The notes beneath the pieces were generated by a model, which saw only the letters and a list, made by a program, of their open reading frames with translations, was not told the DNA's origin and made no database searches. Of a DNA stretch of 64,000 nt, positions 26,924 through 36,338 are shown one piece after another (the stretch's first letter is position 1; the number at the start of each line of letters is the position of its first letter). The stretch is from positions 62,001 to 126,000 of the forward strand of contig NZ_AUBI01000004.1 of the NCBI RefSeq assembly GCF_000429165.1, read 5' to 3'. The stretch comes from Acetobacter nitrogenifigens DSM 23921 = NBRC 105050. GTDB lineage: Bacteria > Pseudomonadota > Alphaproteobacteria > Acetobacterales > Acetobacteraceae. The translations under genes and the position numbers were made by a program.

Positions 26924-28741
26924 ATGCCGAACGACCTAACCAGCGCCTATCAGCGCGAACTCGAAGCGATCCGCGACCTCGCCGCACAGTTCGCCGACGA
27001 CCATCCGAAGATCGCACAACGGCTGCGACTGACGCGCGACACCGTCGACGACCCCCACGTGGAGCGGTTGCTGGAGGGCGTGGCGTTTCTCTCCGCCAGA
27101 ACGCAGCAGCGTCTGGACGACGATTACCCGGAACTGACCGACGCACTGCTGAACATTCTATACCCGCATTATCTCGCGCCGGTCCCGTCGTCGTCGGTGG
27201 CGCAGTTCTTCTGCATGCCGGATGCGAAAACGCCCCTGCCAGTAGCCTCCGGTTCCGAATTGCAGACCGGCGCCCTCGACGACGTGCGCTGTCGCTTCCG
27301 CACGACCATGCCAATCGAGGTCTGGCCAATACGCGCCCATGACGCACGCTTGATGGGCACGCCGATCGACGCGCCGACGCATCCGGCCTCCCATCTGGCG
27401 ACGAGTTGCCTGCGGGTGACGCTCTCCCTGACGGACCCGCAGGCGCGGTTCGACGAAATCGCACCGTCTCGTCTGAGATTTTTTATCCACGGCTCCCCTG
27501 CGCAAGCCATACAGCTTTACGAACTGCTGTGCCAGCACACCATCGGCGTGGCGCTCGCGGACGGTCCAAACGACGTCCGACCCACCCTGCTCACGCCGTC
27601 GCAATTACAACCCGCAGGTTTTTCGCCGGAAGAGGCGTTGCTGCCATGGCCTGAACGCTCGTTCGTAGGCTTCCGGCTTCTGACGGAATATTTCGCACTG
27701 CCCGAAAAATTCCTGTTCATCGACATAGACGGCCTCGACGCCCGCACGGTGGTCTCCGACAAGAACAAGATCGATCTTTTCATTTATTTCGACCGATCAT
27801 TTCCGGAGTTGCAACGCAACCTCCGCCCGGACGCGCTCAAGCTGGGCTGTGCGCCGATCGTCAATCTTTTTCCGGGCCAATGCGAACCGCTTCGTCTGAC
27901 GCACACCCAGACCGACTATCCCATCGACGCCGACCTCGCTCACCCGGAAGCTTACGAGATCTGGCAAGTCCAAAGCGTGCGCGAGATCGAGCCTGACGGA
28001 TCGACGCGCCCCTGGCGCCCACTTTATCAGGAACTCGCGCACGACGCAGGCGATTCCGCGGGCGTCTACACGCTGATCCGTCGTGCGTCGGAATTCGTCG
28101 CGCAGGGCACAGAAACACGACTGGCGCCGATAGACTTGCAACTCGACGCGCCGGAAAACGCGGACCGCCTCCTGTCTATAGACGCGCTGCTGACCAACGG
28201 CGCGCTCCCCTCGCGCCTGCCATTCGGCGGCTCCAGCCAATCGCTGCAACCGACAGAAGGGCTTGGCAGTGTTACGGCCATCGACTGCCTGCTCCCACCG
28301 ACCCAAAGCTGGCGGGCGGATTTGCGCCTGCGCAACAACTGGCGCCTGATCTCGCATCTGACGCTCGGGCGACTCTCTCTGGTCGGCGGCCCTCAGGCGG
28401 CGGCCTCCCTCCGCGAAATTCTCAGCCTGTACGACATGCGCCGAAGCGAACAGACCGCCGTCGCGATCTCCAGCCTCGTCTCAGTTGACGCGCGAGATGC
28501 GATCGCCCGCCCGCCCGGCGGAAAACTCGGCAGCTTCTGCCGCGGACTCGACGTTACGCTCACCTTCGAAGCATCTCGCTGGGCCGAAGACGGGCTGTTC
28601 CTGCTGGCGAGCGTGATCGAGCGGTTTCTGGCGCTCCATGTAACCGTCAACACCTTCGTACGCACCACCGTGCGGCTCACCGGGCGTCCCGACCCGGTCG
28701 CACGCTTCCCTGCCCGGGCCGGATACAGGACCCTGCTGTGA
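26924..28741 (+). CDS. tssF: T6SS baseplate protein TssF (VasA)
   Basis: A 605-residue TssF of usual length. The N-terminus YQRELEAIRDLAAQFADDHP and the segment DDDYPELTDALLNILYPHYL are diagnostic. TssF pairs with TssG in the baseplate wedge. Its TGA overlaps the GTG start of tssG (GTGA). Confidence 0.95.
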   Translation: MPNDLTSAYQRELEAIRDLAAQFADDHPKIAQRLRLTRDTVDDPHVERLLEGVAFLSARTQQRLDDDYPELTDALLNILYPHYLAPVPSSSVAQFFCMPDAKTPLPVASGSELQTGALDDVRCRFRTTMPIEVWPIRAHDARLMGTPIDAPTHPASHLATSCLRVTLSLTDPQARFDEIAPSRLRFFIHGSPAQAIQLYELLCQHTIGVALADGPNDVRPTLLTPSQLQPAGFSPEEALLPWPERSFVGFRLLTEYFALPEKFLFIDIDGLDARTVVSDKNKIDLFIYFDRSFPELQRNLRPDALKLGCAPIVNLFPGQCEPLRLTHTQTDYPIDADLAHPEAYEIWQVQSVREIEPDGSTRPWRPLYQELAHDAGDSAGVYTLIRRASEFVAQGTETRLAPIDLQLDAPENADRLLSIDALLTNGALPSRLPFGGSSQSLQPTEGLGSVTAIDCLLPPTQSWRADLRLRNNWRLISHLTLGRLSLVGGPQAAASLREILSLYDMRRSEQTAVAISSLVSVDARDAIARPPGGKLGSFCRGLDVTLTFEASRWAEDGLFLLASVIERFLALHVTVNTFVRTTVRLTGRPDPVARFPARAGYRTLL

Positions 28742-29856
28742 ACGACGGAACGCCCGACATCGCTCGCGCTTCGGCTGATACGGTCCCGACACCCACCGTC
28801 ACGCCCGGCGCCAAGCGTCGCGACGACCAAACGTCGGCCGGCGTCCGAACCCTCGCCGACTCGCTGCTTGCTCAGGTTGTCGAAGAACCCACGCGCTTTT
28901 CCTTTGACGCCGCCGTAGAAATCGTCCGGCGGACGCACGCCTCTCGCGACGTCTCCGACGCCGTCCAGTTCAAGACTCCCCCCGGCCTCGCCACGCCCGC
29001 CAGCGACGTTCTCTCCGTCAAGGCCCGCGGGGATGGACGACACGACGTCACGACCGCGTTCTCCGGCCTTACCGGCCATGGCGGAACGATGCCCCGTCCC
29101 TACACGGCGCTGGTCGACGAGGAACATCGCAAACGGTCTCCTGCGTTGTCGGCGTTCATGGAGGTTCTGGCGCAGCGCGGCATGGCCCAGTTCGCCGAAG
29201 CTGGCGCCAAATATCATCCACACCGACAGCACGAAGATCCCCGGCTCCGCCCGGAAAAAGCCGCTTTCGCGAGAGCTCTGTTCGCGCTGACAGGATACGA
29301 ATCCGACCACGATCGCCAAAGGCTTGCGATCTCGCCTTTGCAATTGCTGTATTTTTCGGGAACGTTCGCGTCATGGCCGCGATCCAGCGAACGTTTGGCG
29401 TCTCTTCTGCGAGAATGGCTGGCGACCAACGTCCAGATAGAGCAATTCTCCGGCGTCTGGCGCACGCTCGACCCGGATCAGCAGAGCGCCCTTCCCGCTC
29501 CCGGGCGAGACGGGCAGTTCTCGCAACTGGGCGTCGACGCAGCCATAGGACAACAGACCTGGGACGTTAACACGCGCATTAACATCGTGATCGGTCCGCT
29601 GTCATACACGGACTTCGAATCTCTGTTGCCTGACAGAAAAAGATTGCAGGAAGCGCTCGGCGTCGTCACCGCGTATCTGGACGATCAGGCAGAAGCTGCA
29701 GTGACTCTCTCGGTTAAGAGTGATGAGGTGCCCGACGCGCGCATCGGTGAGGCGCGTCTGGGCTGGACAAGTTGGCTCGGCATATCCAGCGGTCGAGAGA
29801 ACGACGTCTTTGACGTCGTCTTCGACTCGACAGCGCTCGCCGCCGCTCAGGCCTGA
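28738..29856 (+). CDS. tssG: T6SS baseplate protein TssG (VasB)
   Basis: A 372-residue TssG starting at a GTG that overlaps the tssF stop by four bases. After about 45 disordered residues it shows PTRFSFDAAVEIVRR, FMEVLAQRGMAQFAEAGAKY and the late INIVIGPLSYTDFESLLP segment. It is the last T6SS gene on this side; nothing encoding an effector or immunity protein follows. No clear terminator is seen directly after the stop. Confidence 0.93.
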   Translation: MNDGTPDIARASADTVPTPTVTPGAKRRDDQTSAGVRTLADSLLAQVVEEPTRFSFDAAVEIVRRTHASRDVSDAVQFKTPPGLATPASDVLSVKARGDGRHDVTTAFSGLTGHGGTMPRPYTALVDEEHRKRSPALSAFMEVLAQRGMAQFAEAGAKYHPHRQHEDPRLRPEKAAFARALFALTGYESDHDRQRLAISPLQLLYFSGTFASWPRSSERLASLLREWLATNVQIEQFSGVWRTLDPDQQSALPAPGRDGQFSQLGVDAAIGQQTWDVNTRINIVIGPLSYTDFESLLPDRKRLQEALGVVTAYLDDQAEAAVTLSVKSDEVPDARIGEARLGWTSWLGISSGRENDVFDVVFDSTALAAAQA

Positions 29857-30150
29857 AAAATTTCGTCGGTTTAAAGGCCCTCGCCATGCGCGCCGAAATC
29901 ACTGCGGCCAAACCACACCAATACTTACGAAGCACCGTGTTGCGGAGGAGAGACTTTACCTGTCCGCACGCACAGATCTCTGAAGTGACGCTCCGTACGT
30001 CGATCTTTATCTGATGAGATAGCGTCATCATAACGCAAGTCCGCAGCCAAATAGAGTCGTCATCGACCGACACGAATTCTGAAGCGGGCGTAAAAATACA
30101 CTCGCAAGATATAATTTAAGCGATATTCACACCGTTCACGAGAGCATCAT

Positions 30151-30241
30151 CCGATCAGACGGAATTGGCTGATCGGATAAAGATGCCTGGCCAAAACCAC
30201 AAACCAGAACCTTGTCCGTGTACCATTGTGAACAGATAAGG
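30151..30241 (+). repeat. Two-hairpin dispersed repeat, copy A
   Basis: A 91-bp element made of two stem-loops. The first has perfect 8-bp arms CCGATCAG (30151-30158) and CTGATCGG (30169-30176). The second pairs CCTTGTCCG (30210-30218) with CAGATAAGG (30233-30241), with G-T type mismatches. A clearly related element lies at 42015-42104 in the opposite orientation. The layout resembles REP/MITE-type dispersed repeats. Confidence 0.7.
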
Positions 30242-30391
30242 CTTTAATCACCGCATGAACCGCAACACACAACCTCCAGAAACCACCACCCCTGAGCGCC
30301 CGAAAAAACAATAACAAATTCCAGGAGAAAATCTAAAGGCGCGAAGTAGAACGCCTTCCCGCACAGCGAAATCGTCCATTGTCCGGGCAAG

Positions 30392-30424
30392 AAAAAACCG
30401 GCCAGCCTTGCGGCTGACCGGTTT
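30392..30424 (-). terminator. Rho-independent terminator of TonB receptor gene 1
   Basis: Read leftward, AAACCGGTCAGCC and GGCTGGCCGGTTT pair with one mismatch across a short GCAA loop. A run of six T follows (30392-30397). It lies about 30 bp after the stop at 30452. The same hairpin recurs after receptor gene 2. Confidence 0.85.
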
Positions 30425-30451
30425 CAAATCTGCGGCAGGAACGATGGCGCT

Positions 30452-33085
30452 TCAGAAGGACGCGTTCACGCGGCCATAGTAGTAGCCGCCCGTCATCGGG
30501 ATCTGCATCGAGAACTGATCGTAAGGCATGGCGCCTAGATAGTTGACGATCTGCGACACGCGGCGCGGACGAACGTTGAAAATGTTGTTCACGCCGACGG
30601 CCAAGTGCCAGTTCTTGTTGAAGCGGTAGCCAACTTCGATATCGGTCAGCCAGTGCGGAGAGTTTTCGAACTTCTGGAACTGATCGACGGAATACTGCAG
30701 GGCGGTCGGCGCCCAGTCCTCGTAAGTCATCTGGTTTGTGGTCTGACCGTAACGGGTCTGACGAACGTTCACATCCCAGTTTCCAACGGTGTAGAACGCA
30801 TTCAGGATGATCTTGCTGCGCGGATAAGCCGTGGTGATGTAGCCGATGTTCTGCGCGTTCAGAAGCTGTGAACCCGTCGAGCCGATGCCGTTGTGGTGCA
30901 GGCGCGTGCGGTTGAGATCAAGCGCCATGCTCAGCATCAGGTTGCCGTGCTTTTGCATATGGAACGTGTAGTCGGCCTTGATGTCGAGGCCCTGCGTGCG
31001 CGTGCTCGCGCCGTTCGCAAGATAGTACGCGCTGACGCTGTTTGCATTGTAGGAGTTGCCGGGCAGCGAGAAGCCCATCGACTCGATCGCGTCGATAGCG
31101 GTCTGGCCGTTGACAGTTCCGCCCTGAACGATGCGATCACGCATGTTGATCTGATAGACGTCGGCCTCGACATGCAGGCCGTCGATCGGCTCTACGACAA
31201 TGCCACCGCTCTCGCTGATCGAACGCTCCGGCTTCAGGCCCGGTGAGCCAAGCGCCTTGGCTGATGCGGAGCTTGCGGCCAGCAGGCCCGAAGCGCCTGT
31301 AGGCGAGACGTTCATGGCGCTGAAATGCTCTTCGGCCAGCGTCGGGGCGCGGAAACCGGTGCTGATCGTCGCGCGGACGCCGATGCGTTTGGTGAAGTCG
31401 TAACGCGTCGAGATCTTGCCGTTCTCGGTGTCGCCGACGTCGGTGTAGTGCTCGAAGCGGCCTGCGAAATCCATTTCCCACTTCTTGGTGAAATGGAAGT
31501 CGCCGTCCATGTACCACGCCCAGACGTCACGATACCATTTGCCGGAATTCTGCGGCGCAAGACCGGCGTAACCCTGCGTGCCGCCCAGAACGTAAGAAAC
31601 AGGATTTCCCGCCCATATCTGGTAGGCGTCCATCCGCTGCTCCATGCCGAAGGCGAGCGTCATGGGTACGACATGACCGATGTTGAAGCGGCGACGGAAA
31701 TCGAGGTTGTTCGTCCACTGCGTCATGGCGTAGCTCTCAGCCCGCGCATCGGTCGGGCTGTAACCACATCCGGCGCTCGAGTAGTACGCGCTGGACGCGT
31801 CGGTCGAACAGGTCGACTGCAACATACCCGTGTTGACTGTGTTCTTGTTGCCGACCTTGTCGTAATCCGAACCATAGGTCGAGGACACATCCCACTCAAA
31901 GCCAAGGAAATTGTCGCCCTTCGCACCAACGGTGGCCGAGTAGTCGTTCTCCTCAATCGTCTCCAGCGGCGAGAAGCCGTAGGGGAAAATTGATTCCGCG
32001 ACACCGCCGCCGACATTCGGAACGCGGTAGTTTTCATACGCTTCCGAATGTCGATGAGCGTAGGTGATGTTGCCGTAGAACTCGACGTCGTCGTTCAGCG
32101 GCTTGCCCCAGTCCAGACCGAAGTTCTCGCGCGTCTCTTCCGGCGTGCTCATGATGTGGTTGGAATTGCTGGGAATCGACTGACCAGTATAGCTGGCGGC
32201 GTCCGCATAGGATGGCTGGTTGCCAGTCAGACGATGATCATGCGCGCCGCTCGCCAGGAAATGGTCCGTGTGCGACACCTGCCCGAACAGATGGATATAG
32301 CCGTCCTTGCCGAGCTTCATGCCGCCGTCGAGGTTGAGCTGATACTGCCAGCCCGACCCGGCATAAGCGTTGGCGCCGGTCTGGGCGCTCATGTTGATGC
32401 CGTGATCGGTCTTCTTGGTGATGATGTTGACCACACCCGCGATGGCGTCCGAGCCATACATCGCCGCAGCGCCGTCTTCCAGCACTTCGATATGATCAAT
32501 CATGTTGGCCGGGATCATGCTGAGATCGACGCCGGTCGTGCCGAAGTTCGGTCCAGAATCCGCAGTGAAGTTGCCCGTCGTGTGACGGCGTTTGCCATCA
32601 AACAGAACCAGAACTTCGTTTGCGCTGAGGCCACGCATGTTGATCGCCGACACCAGCGCCGCAGCGTCCGCGCCCATCGTCGGAACGTTGATCTGGGGAT
32701 AGGTGCGCACCAGCGCATCCCCGAGATTGATCATACCCGAACGCTGCAGAACAGCGGAAGTCAGGACGGTGACAGGGCTCACGCTCTGGCGGGCATGGCG
32801 GTTGGCGCTGTGCGTGCCGGTCACGATGACAGCTTCGTTGGCGTCATTCGTGAAATGCGCGCGCTTCACCGGAGCTGCAGCCGGGGCTACGCCACTCGCC
32901 GGGGCGGTCGTGCTCGCCGCTGTCGTCGAAGCGGCCTTCGCCTTGGCGCCGTGCGCAGACGTCTTGCTGTGGGTTTTCGCGTGGGTCGTCGAAGCAGGAC
33001 GCGTGTCGGCGACGGCCGCCATGCTGCTCCCGAGCATGGGCACTGCAAGGATAGTGGCGGCGAAAAGTCTGCGTCGAGAGGTCAT
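30452..33085 (-). CDS. TonB-dependent outer-membrane receptor, copy 1
   Basis: An 877-residue receptor. The ATG at 33085 is chosen over an in-frame start 58 codons upstream because a signal peptide (RRRLFAATILAVPMLGSS, ending AVADT) begins there. A Thr/Ala/His/Lys-rich segment of about 60 residues follows, then a possible TonB box EAVIVTGT. The plug domain spans about 95-210 (SVSPVTVLTSAVLQRSG, MIPANMIDHIEVLEDG, GSDAIAGVVNIITKK). The 22-strand barrel region ends in RVNASF with a terminal Phe. It imports an unknown ligand, possibly a siderophore, oligosaccharide or peptide, using TonB energy. It is a tandem duplicate of the next gene, and each copy has its own terminator and promoter region. 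Confidence 0.92.
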   Translation of the reverse strand: MTSRRRLFAATILAVPMLGSSMAAVADTRPASTTHAKTHSKTSAHGAKAKAASTTAASTTAPASGVAPAAAPVKRAHFTNDANEAVIVTGTHSANRHARQSVSPVTVLTSAVLQRSGMINLGDALVRTYPQINVPTMGADAAALVSAINMRGLSANEVLVLFDGKRRHTTGNFTADSGPNFGTTGVDLSMIPANMIDHIEVLEDGAAAMYGSDAIAGVVNIITKKTDHGINMSAQTGANAYAGSGWQYQLNLDGGMKLGKDGYIHLFGQVSHTDHFLASGAHDHRLTGNQPSYADAASYTGQSIPSNSNHIMSTPEETRENFGLDWGKPLNDDVEFYGNITYAHRHSEAYENYRVPNVGGGVAESIFPYGFSPLETIEENDYSATVGAKGDNFLGFEWDVSSTYGSDYDKVGNKNTVNTGMLQSTCSTDASSAYYSSAGCGYSPTDARAESYAMTQWTNNLDFRRRFNIGHVVPMTLAFGMEQRMDAYQIWAGNPVSYVLGGTQGYAGLAPQNSGKWYRDVWAWYMDGDFHFTKKWEMDFAGRFEHYTDVGDTENGKISTRYDFTKRIGVRATISTGFRAPTLAEEHFSAMNVSPTGASGLLAASSASAKALGSPGLKPERSISESGGIVVEPIDGLHVEADVYQINMRDRIVQGGTVNGQTAIDAIESMGFSLPGNSYNANSVSAYYLANGASTRTQGLDIKADYTFHMQKHGNLMLSMALDLNRTRLHHNGIGSTGSQLLNAQNIGYITTAYPRSKIILNAFYTVGNWDVNVRQTRYGQTTNQMTYEDWAPTALQYSVDQFQKFENSPHWLTDIEVGYRFNKNWHLAVGVNNIFNVRPRRVSQIVNYLGAMPYDQFSMQIPMTGGYYYGRVNASF

Positions 33086-33169
33086 TTTCGGCGGAGGCTC
33101 CAGTATCGCGCAGCTTGGCGCTGCGTCGTGATGCCTCAGGCTTACGTTAAAGAGAGCATCAAGCAAAAG

Positions 33170-33224
33170 AGAATATATCGATACCGTGTCATTCTGAACT
33201 CGAACTGTTGCCACCAAGCAACAG
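33170..33224 (-). promoter_or_regulatory. Putative promoter and operator dyad of TonB receptor gene 1
   Basis: On the minus strand a possible -35 TTCAGA (33193-33198) lies 17 bp before a -10 TATTCT (33170-33175). Just upstream is the dyad CTGTTG-N8-CAACAG (33205-33224). The same arrangement occurs 2,900 bp away for copy 2, with identical dyad arms but a different 8-bp spacer. Confidence 0.45.
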
Positions 33225-33291
33225 AATCTTCGCATCACCGAAACAGACGATGTAGGCAATCAGGAAAACAACACCATTGCTTTTCACAAAG

Positions 33292-33323
33292 AGAAACCGG
33301 CCAGCCTTGCGGCTGACCGGTTT
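33292..33323 (-). terminator. Terminator of TonB receptor gene 2
   Basis: This is the same hairpin as at 30395-30424 (AAACCGGTCAGCC with GGCTGGCCGGTTT, read leftward). It is followed by a shorter T tract interrupted by a C. It lies about 28 bp after the stop of receptor gene 2 and belongs to the duplicated unit. Confidence 0.75.
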
Positions 33324-33350
33324 CAAACCTGCGGCAGGAACGATGGCGCT

Positions 33351-35984
33351 TCAGAAGGAAGCGTTCACGCGACCATAATAGTAGCCGCCCGTCATCGGGA
33401 TCTGCATGGACGCCGTGTCATAGGCACGCGAACCGAGGTAGTTGACGATCTGCGACACGCGGCGCGGACGAACGTTGAAGATGTTGTTCACGCCGACGGC
33501 CAGATGCCAGTTCTTGTTGAAGCGGTAGCCAACTTCAATATCCGTCAGCCAGTGCGGGGAGTTTTCGAACTTCTGGAACTGATCGACGCTGTACTGGAGC
33601 GTCTTCGGATAGGCCCAGTCCTGATAGGTCAGCATGTTCGTCGTCTGACCGTAACGGGTCTGGCGCACGTTCACATCCCAGTTTCCAACGGTGTAAAACG
33701 CATTCAGGATGATCTTGCTGCGCGGATAAGCCGTGGTGATGTAGCCGATGTTCTGTGCGTTCAGAAGCTGCTTGCCGGTGGAGCCGATGCCGTTGTGATG
33801 CAGGCGCGTGCGGTTGAGATCAAGCGCCATACTCAGCATCAGGTTGCCATGCTTTTGCATATGGAACGTGTAGTCGGCCTTGATGTCCAGACCCTGCGTG
33901 CGGGTGCTGGCGCCGTTCGCAAGATAATACGCGCTGACGCCGCTGGCGCTGTAGCTGTTTCCAGGCAGGGAAAATCCCATGTCCTGAATCGCGTCGATGG
34001 CGGTCTGGCCGTTGACGGTTCCGCCCTGAACGATGCGGTCACGAATGTTGATCTGATAGACGTCGGCTTCGACATGCAGGCCATTGATCGGCTCCAGCAC
34101 GATGCCGCCGCTCTCACTGGTGGAGCGCTCAGGCTTCAGGCCCGGCGAACCCAGCGTTCTTGCAGCGCTGGAATTGGCGGCCAGAAGGCCGGAGGCGCCT
34201 GTGGGCGACACGTTCATGGCGCTGAAATGCTCTTCGGCCAGGGTCGGGGCGCGGAAGCCGGTGCTGATCGTCGCACGGACGCCGATGCGCTTGGTGAAGT
34301 CGTAACGCGTCGAGATCTTGCCGTTCTCGGTGTCGCCGACGTCGGTGTAGTGTTCGAAGCGGCCCGCGAAATCCATCTCCCACTTCTTGGTGAAGTGGAA
34401 GTCGCCGTCCATGTACCACGCCCAGATGTCGCGATACCACTTACCAGCGTTCTGCGGCGCAAGGCCTGCATAACCCTGCGTGCCGCCAAGCACGTAAGAG
34501 TACGGGTTACCTGCCCAGATCTGGTAGGATTCCATGCGCTGCTCCATGCCGAAAGCGAGCGTCATGGGCACGACATGGCCGATGTTGAAGTGGCGGCGGA
34601 AATCGAGGTTGTTTGTCCACTGCGCCATGGAGTAGCTCTCAGCCCGCGCGGTGGTGGGGCTGGTGCCGCAACCAACACTGGAATAGTACGAACTCGACGC
34701 GTCGGTCGAACAGGTCGAGGCCAGAACGCCGGTATTGATCGTGTTCTTGTTGCCGACCTTGTCGTAATCGGCGCCGTACGTCGAAGAAACGTCCCATTCG
34801 AAGCCAAGGAAATTGTCGCCCTTGGCCCCGACCGTCGCGGCGTAGTCGTTCTCCTCGATCGTCTCCAGAGGCGAGAAGCCGTATGGATAGACTGACTCGG
34901 CGACGCCGCCGCCCACGTTCGGCACGCGATAGTTCTCATACGCTTCCGAGTGGCGGTGAGCGTAGGTGATGCTGCCGTAGAATTCGACGTCGTCGTTCAG
35001 CGGCTTGCCCCAGTCCAGACCGAAATTCTCACGCGTTTCTTCCGGCGTGCTGCTGATGTGGTTGGAATCGCTTGGGATCGACTGGCCCGTATAGCTCGAC
35101 GCGCCTGCGTAGGAGGGCTGGTTGATCAGGCGATGATCATGCACGCCATTCACATAGAAATGGTCCGAATGCGACATCTGCCCGAACAGGTGGATATAGC
35201 CGTCCTTGCCCAACTTCATGCCGCCGTCGAGGTTGAGCTGATACTGCCAGCCCGACCCTGCGTAGGCGTTCGCGCCGGTCTGCGCGCTCATGTTGATGCC
35301 GTGATCGGTCTTCTTGGTGATGATGTTGATCACGCCCGCGATCGCGTCGGAGCCGTACATCGCCGCCGCGCCGTCTTCCAGCACTTCGATGTGGTCGATC
35401 ATGTTGGCGGGGATCATGCTGAGATCGACGCCGGTGGCGCCGAAGTTCGGCCCAGAATCGGCTGTGATATTAGCGGTTGTGTGGCGGCGTTTACCGTCGA
35501 GCAACACCAGCACCTGATTGGAGCTGAGGCCGCGCATGTGAATGGACGACACCAGAGCCGCGGCATCGCTGCCCATGGGCTGCACGTTGATCTGAGGATA
35601 AGTGCGCGTCAGGGCGTCACCAAGATTGATCTGACCAGAGCGCTGCAGAACAGCGGAAGTCAGGACGGTGACAGGGCTCACGCTCTGACGCGCGTGTCGG
35701 TTGGCGCTGTGCGTGCCGGTGACGATGACGGCTTCGTTGGCGTCATTCGTGAAATGCGCCCGTTTCGCCGGAGCCGCAGCCGGCGTTACGCCATGCGTCT
35801 GAGCCGTCGTACTCGCCGCTGTCGTCGAAGCGGCCTTCGCCCTGGCGCCGTGCGCAGACGTCTTGCTGTGGGTTTTCGCGTGGGTCGTCGAGACGGGACG
35901 TGTGTCGGCGACGGCCGCCGCACTGCTTCCCAGCATCGGCACGGCCAGAATAGTGGCTGCGAAAAGTCTGCGTCGAGAGGTCAT
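33351..35984 (-). CDS. TonB-dependent outer-membrane receptor, copy 2
   Basis: 877 residues, exactly the length of copy 1 and nearly identical through the signal peptide, plug and most of the barrel. Differences cluster in short patches. Examples are the linker (AQTHGVTP versus APASGVAP), the plug (IHMRGLSSNQVLVLLDG), a loop HFYVNGVHDHRLINQ versus HFLASGAHDHRLTGNQ, and the loop near the C-terminus (YLGSRAYDTASMQ versus YLGAMPYDQFSMQ). Two one-residue indels cancel in length. The pattern suggests a recent duplication with change in surface or ligand-facing loops. Ligand unknown. Confidence 0.92.
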   Translation of the reverse strand: MTSRRRLFAATILAVPMLGSSAAAVADTRPVSTTHAKTHSKTSAHGARAKAASTTAASTTAQTHGVTPAAAPAKRAHFTNDANEAVIVTGTHSANRHARQSVSPVTVLTSAVLQRSGQINLGDALTRTYPQINVQPMGSDAAALVSSIHMRGLSSNQVLVLLDGKRRHTTANITADSGPNFGATGVDLSMIPANMIDHIEVLEDGAAAMYGSDAIAGVINIITKKTDHGINMSAQTGANAYAGSGWQYQLNLDGGMKLGKDGYIHLFGQMSHSDHFYVNGVHDHRLINQPSYAGASSYTGQSIPSDSNHISSTPEETRENFGLDWGKPLNDDVEFYGSITYAHRHSEAYENYRVPNVGGGVAESVYPYGFSPLETIEENDYAATVGAKGDNFLGFEWDVSSTYGADYDKVGNKNTINTGVLASTCSTDASSSYYSSVGCGTSPTTARAESYSMAQWTNNLDFRRHFNIGHVVPMTLAFGMEQRMESYQIWAGNPYSYVLGGTQGYAGLAPQNAGKWYRDIWAWYMDGDFHFTKKWEMDFAGRFEHYTDVGDTENGKISTRYDFTKRIGVRATISTGFRAPTLAEEHFSAMNVSPTGASGLLAANSSAARTLGSPGLKPERSTSESGGIVLEPINGLHVEADVYQINIRDRIVQGGTVNGQTAIDAIQDMGFSLPGNSYSASGVSAYYLANGASTRTQGLDIKADYTFHMQKHGNLMLSMALDLNRTRLHHNGIGSTGKQLLNAQNIGYITTAYPRSKIILNAFYTVGNWDVNVRQTRYGQTTNMLTYQDWAYPKTLQYSVDQFQKFENSPHWLTDIEVGYRFNKNWHLAVGVNNIFNVRPRRVSQIVNYLGSRAYDTASMQIPMTGGYYYGRVNASF

Positions 35985-36338
35985 GTTCGGCGAAGGCTCC
36001 AGTATCGCGCGGCTTAGGCGCTGCGTCGTTATGATTGAGGCTTACGGTACACAGCGCACCCGACAAAAGAGAAGATATCGATATCGTGTCATTCTGAACT
36101 CGAACTGTTGCTTACAAACAACAGAATCGTCCACCGCCCATCACTGACATTGATCGGCGTTTATTTCTATATAGAAATATTTGCAGATCACAAGTTAATA
36201 TTCCGATATCGTAATGTTAACTTGTGGTCCGCAAGAAGTAATATTATAAAATACTACAAACTGCAAGTTTATCCCTTACGGAAATGGCAAACGTCAGATC
36301 GACAAAATCACCAGACCACAGACGAAACGCCGCCGCAC
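35985..36338. promoter_or_regulatory. Gene-free AT-rich region upstream of TonB receptor gene 2, with palindromes
   Basis: 354 bp between the receptor start and the stop of the POT transporter. It holds the receptor promoter candidate: -35 TTCAGA 36093-36098, -10 TCTTCT 36070-36075, and dyad CTGTTG-N8-CAACAG 36105-36124. Beyond the duplicated part lie an 18-bp perfect palindrome (36162-36179) and a 54-bp near-palindrome (36181-36234). No gene is supported. Confidence 0.5.
36162..36234. repeat. Adjacent palindromes
   Basis: TATTTCTATATAGAAATA at 36162-36179 is a perfect palindrome. Immediately next, 36181-36234 is a 54-bp palindrome centred on CGATATCG (36204-36211). Its perfect inner arms are CACAAGTTAA and TTAACTTGTG, and I count four imperfect pairs overall. 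It could be an operator for a dimeric regulator, a replication/recombination site or a transcript hairpin. Confidence 0.7.

Larger units (their letters stand above)
29857..30451. other. Gene-free stretch after tssG
   Basis: 595 bp with no supported gene. It is AT-richer than the T6SS genes. It holds a two-hairpin repeat at 30151-30241 and, near its right end, the terminator of the leftward TonB receptor gene. The short ORFs in it are Arg-rich and lack ribosome binding sites. Confidence 0.6.
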
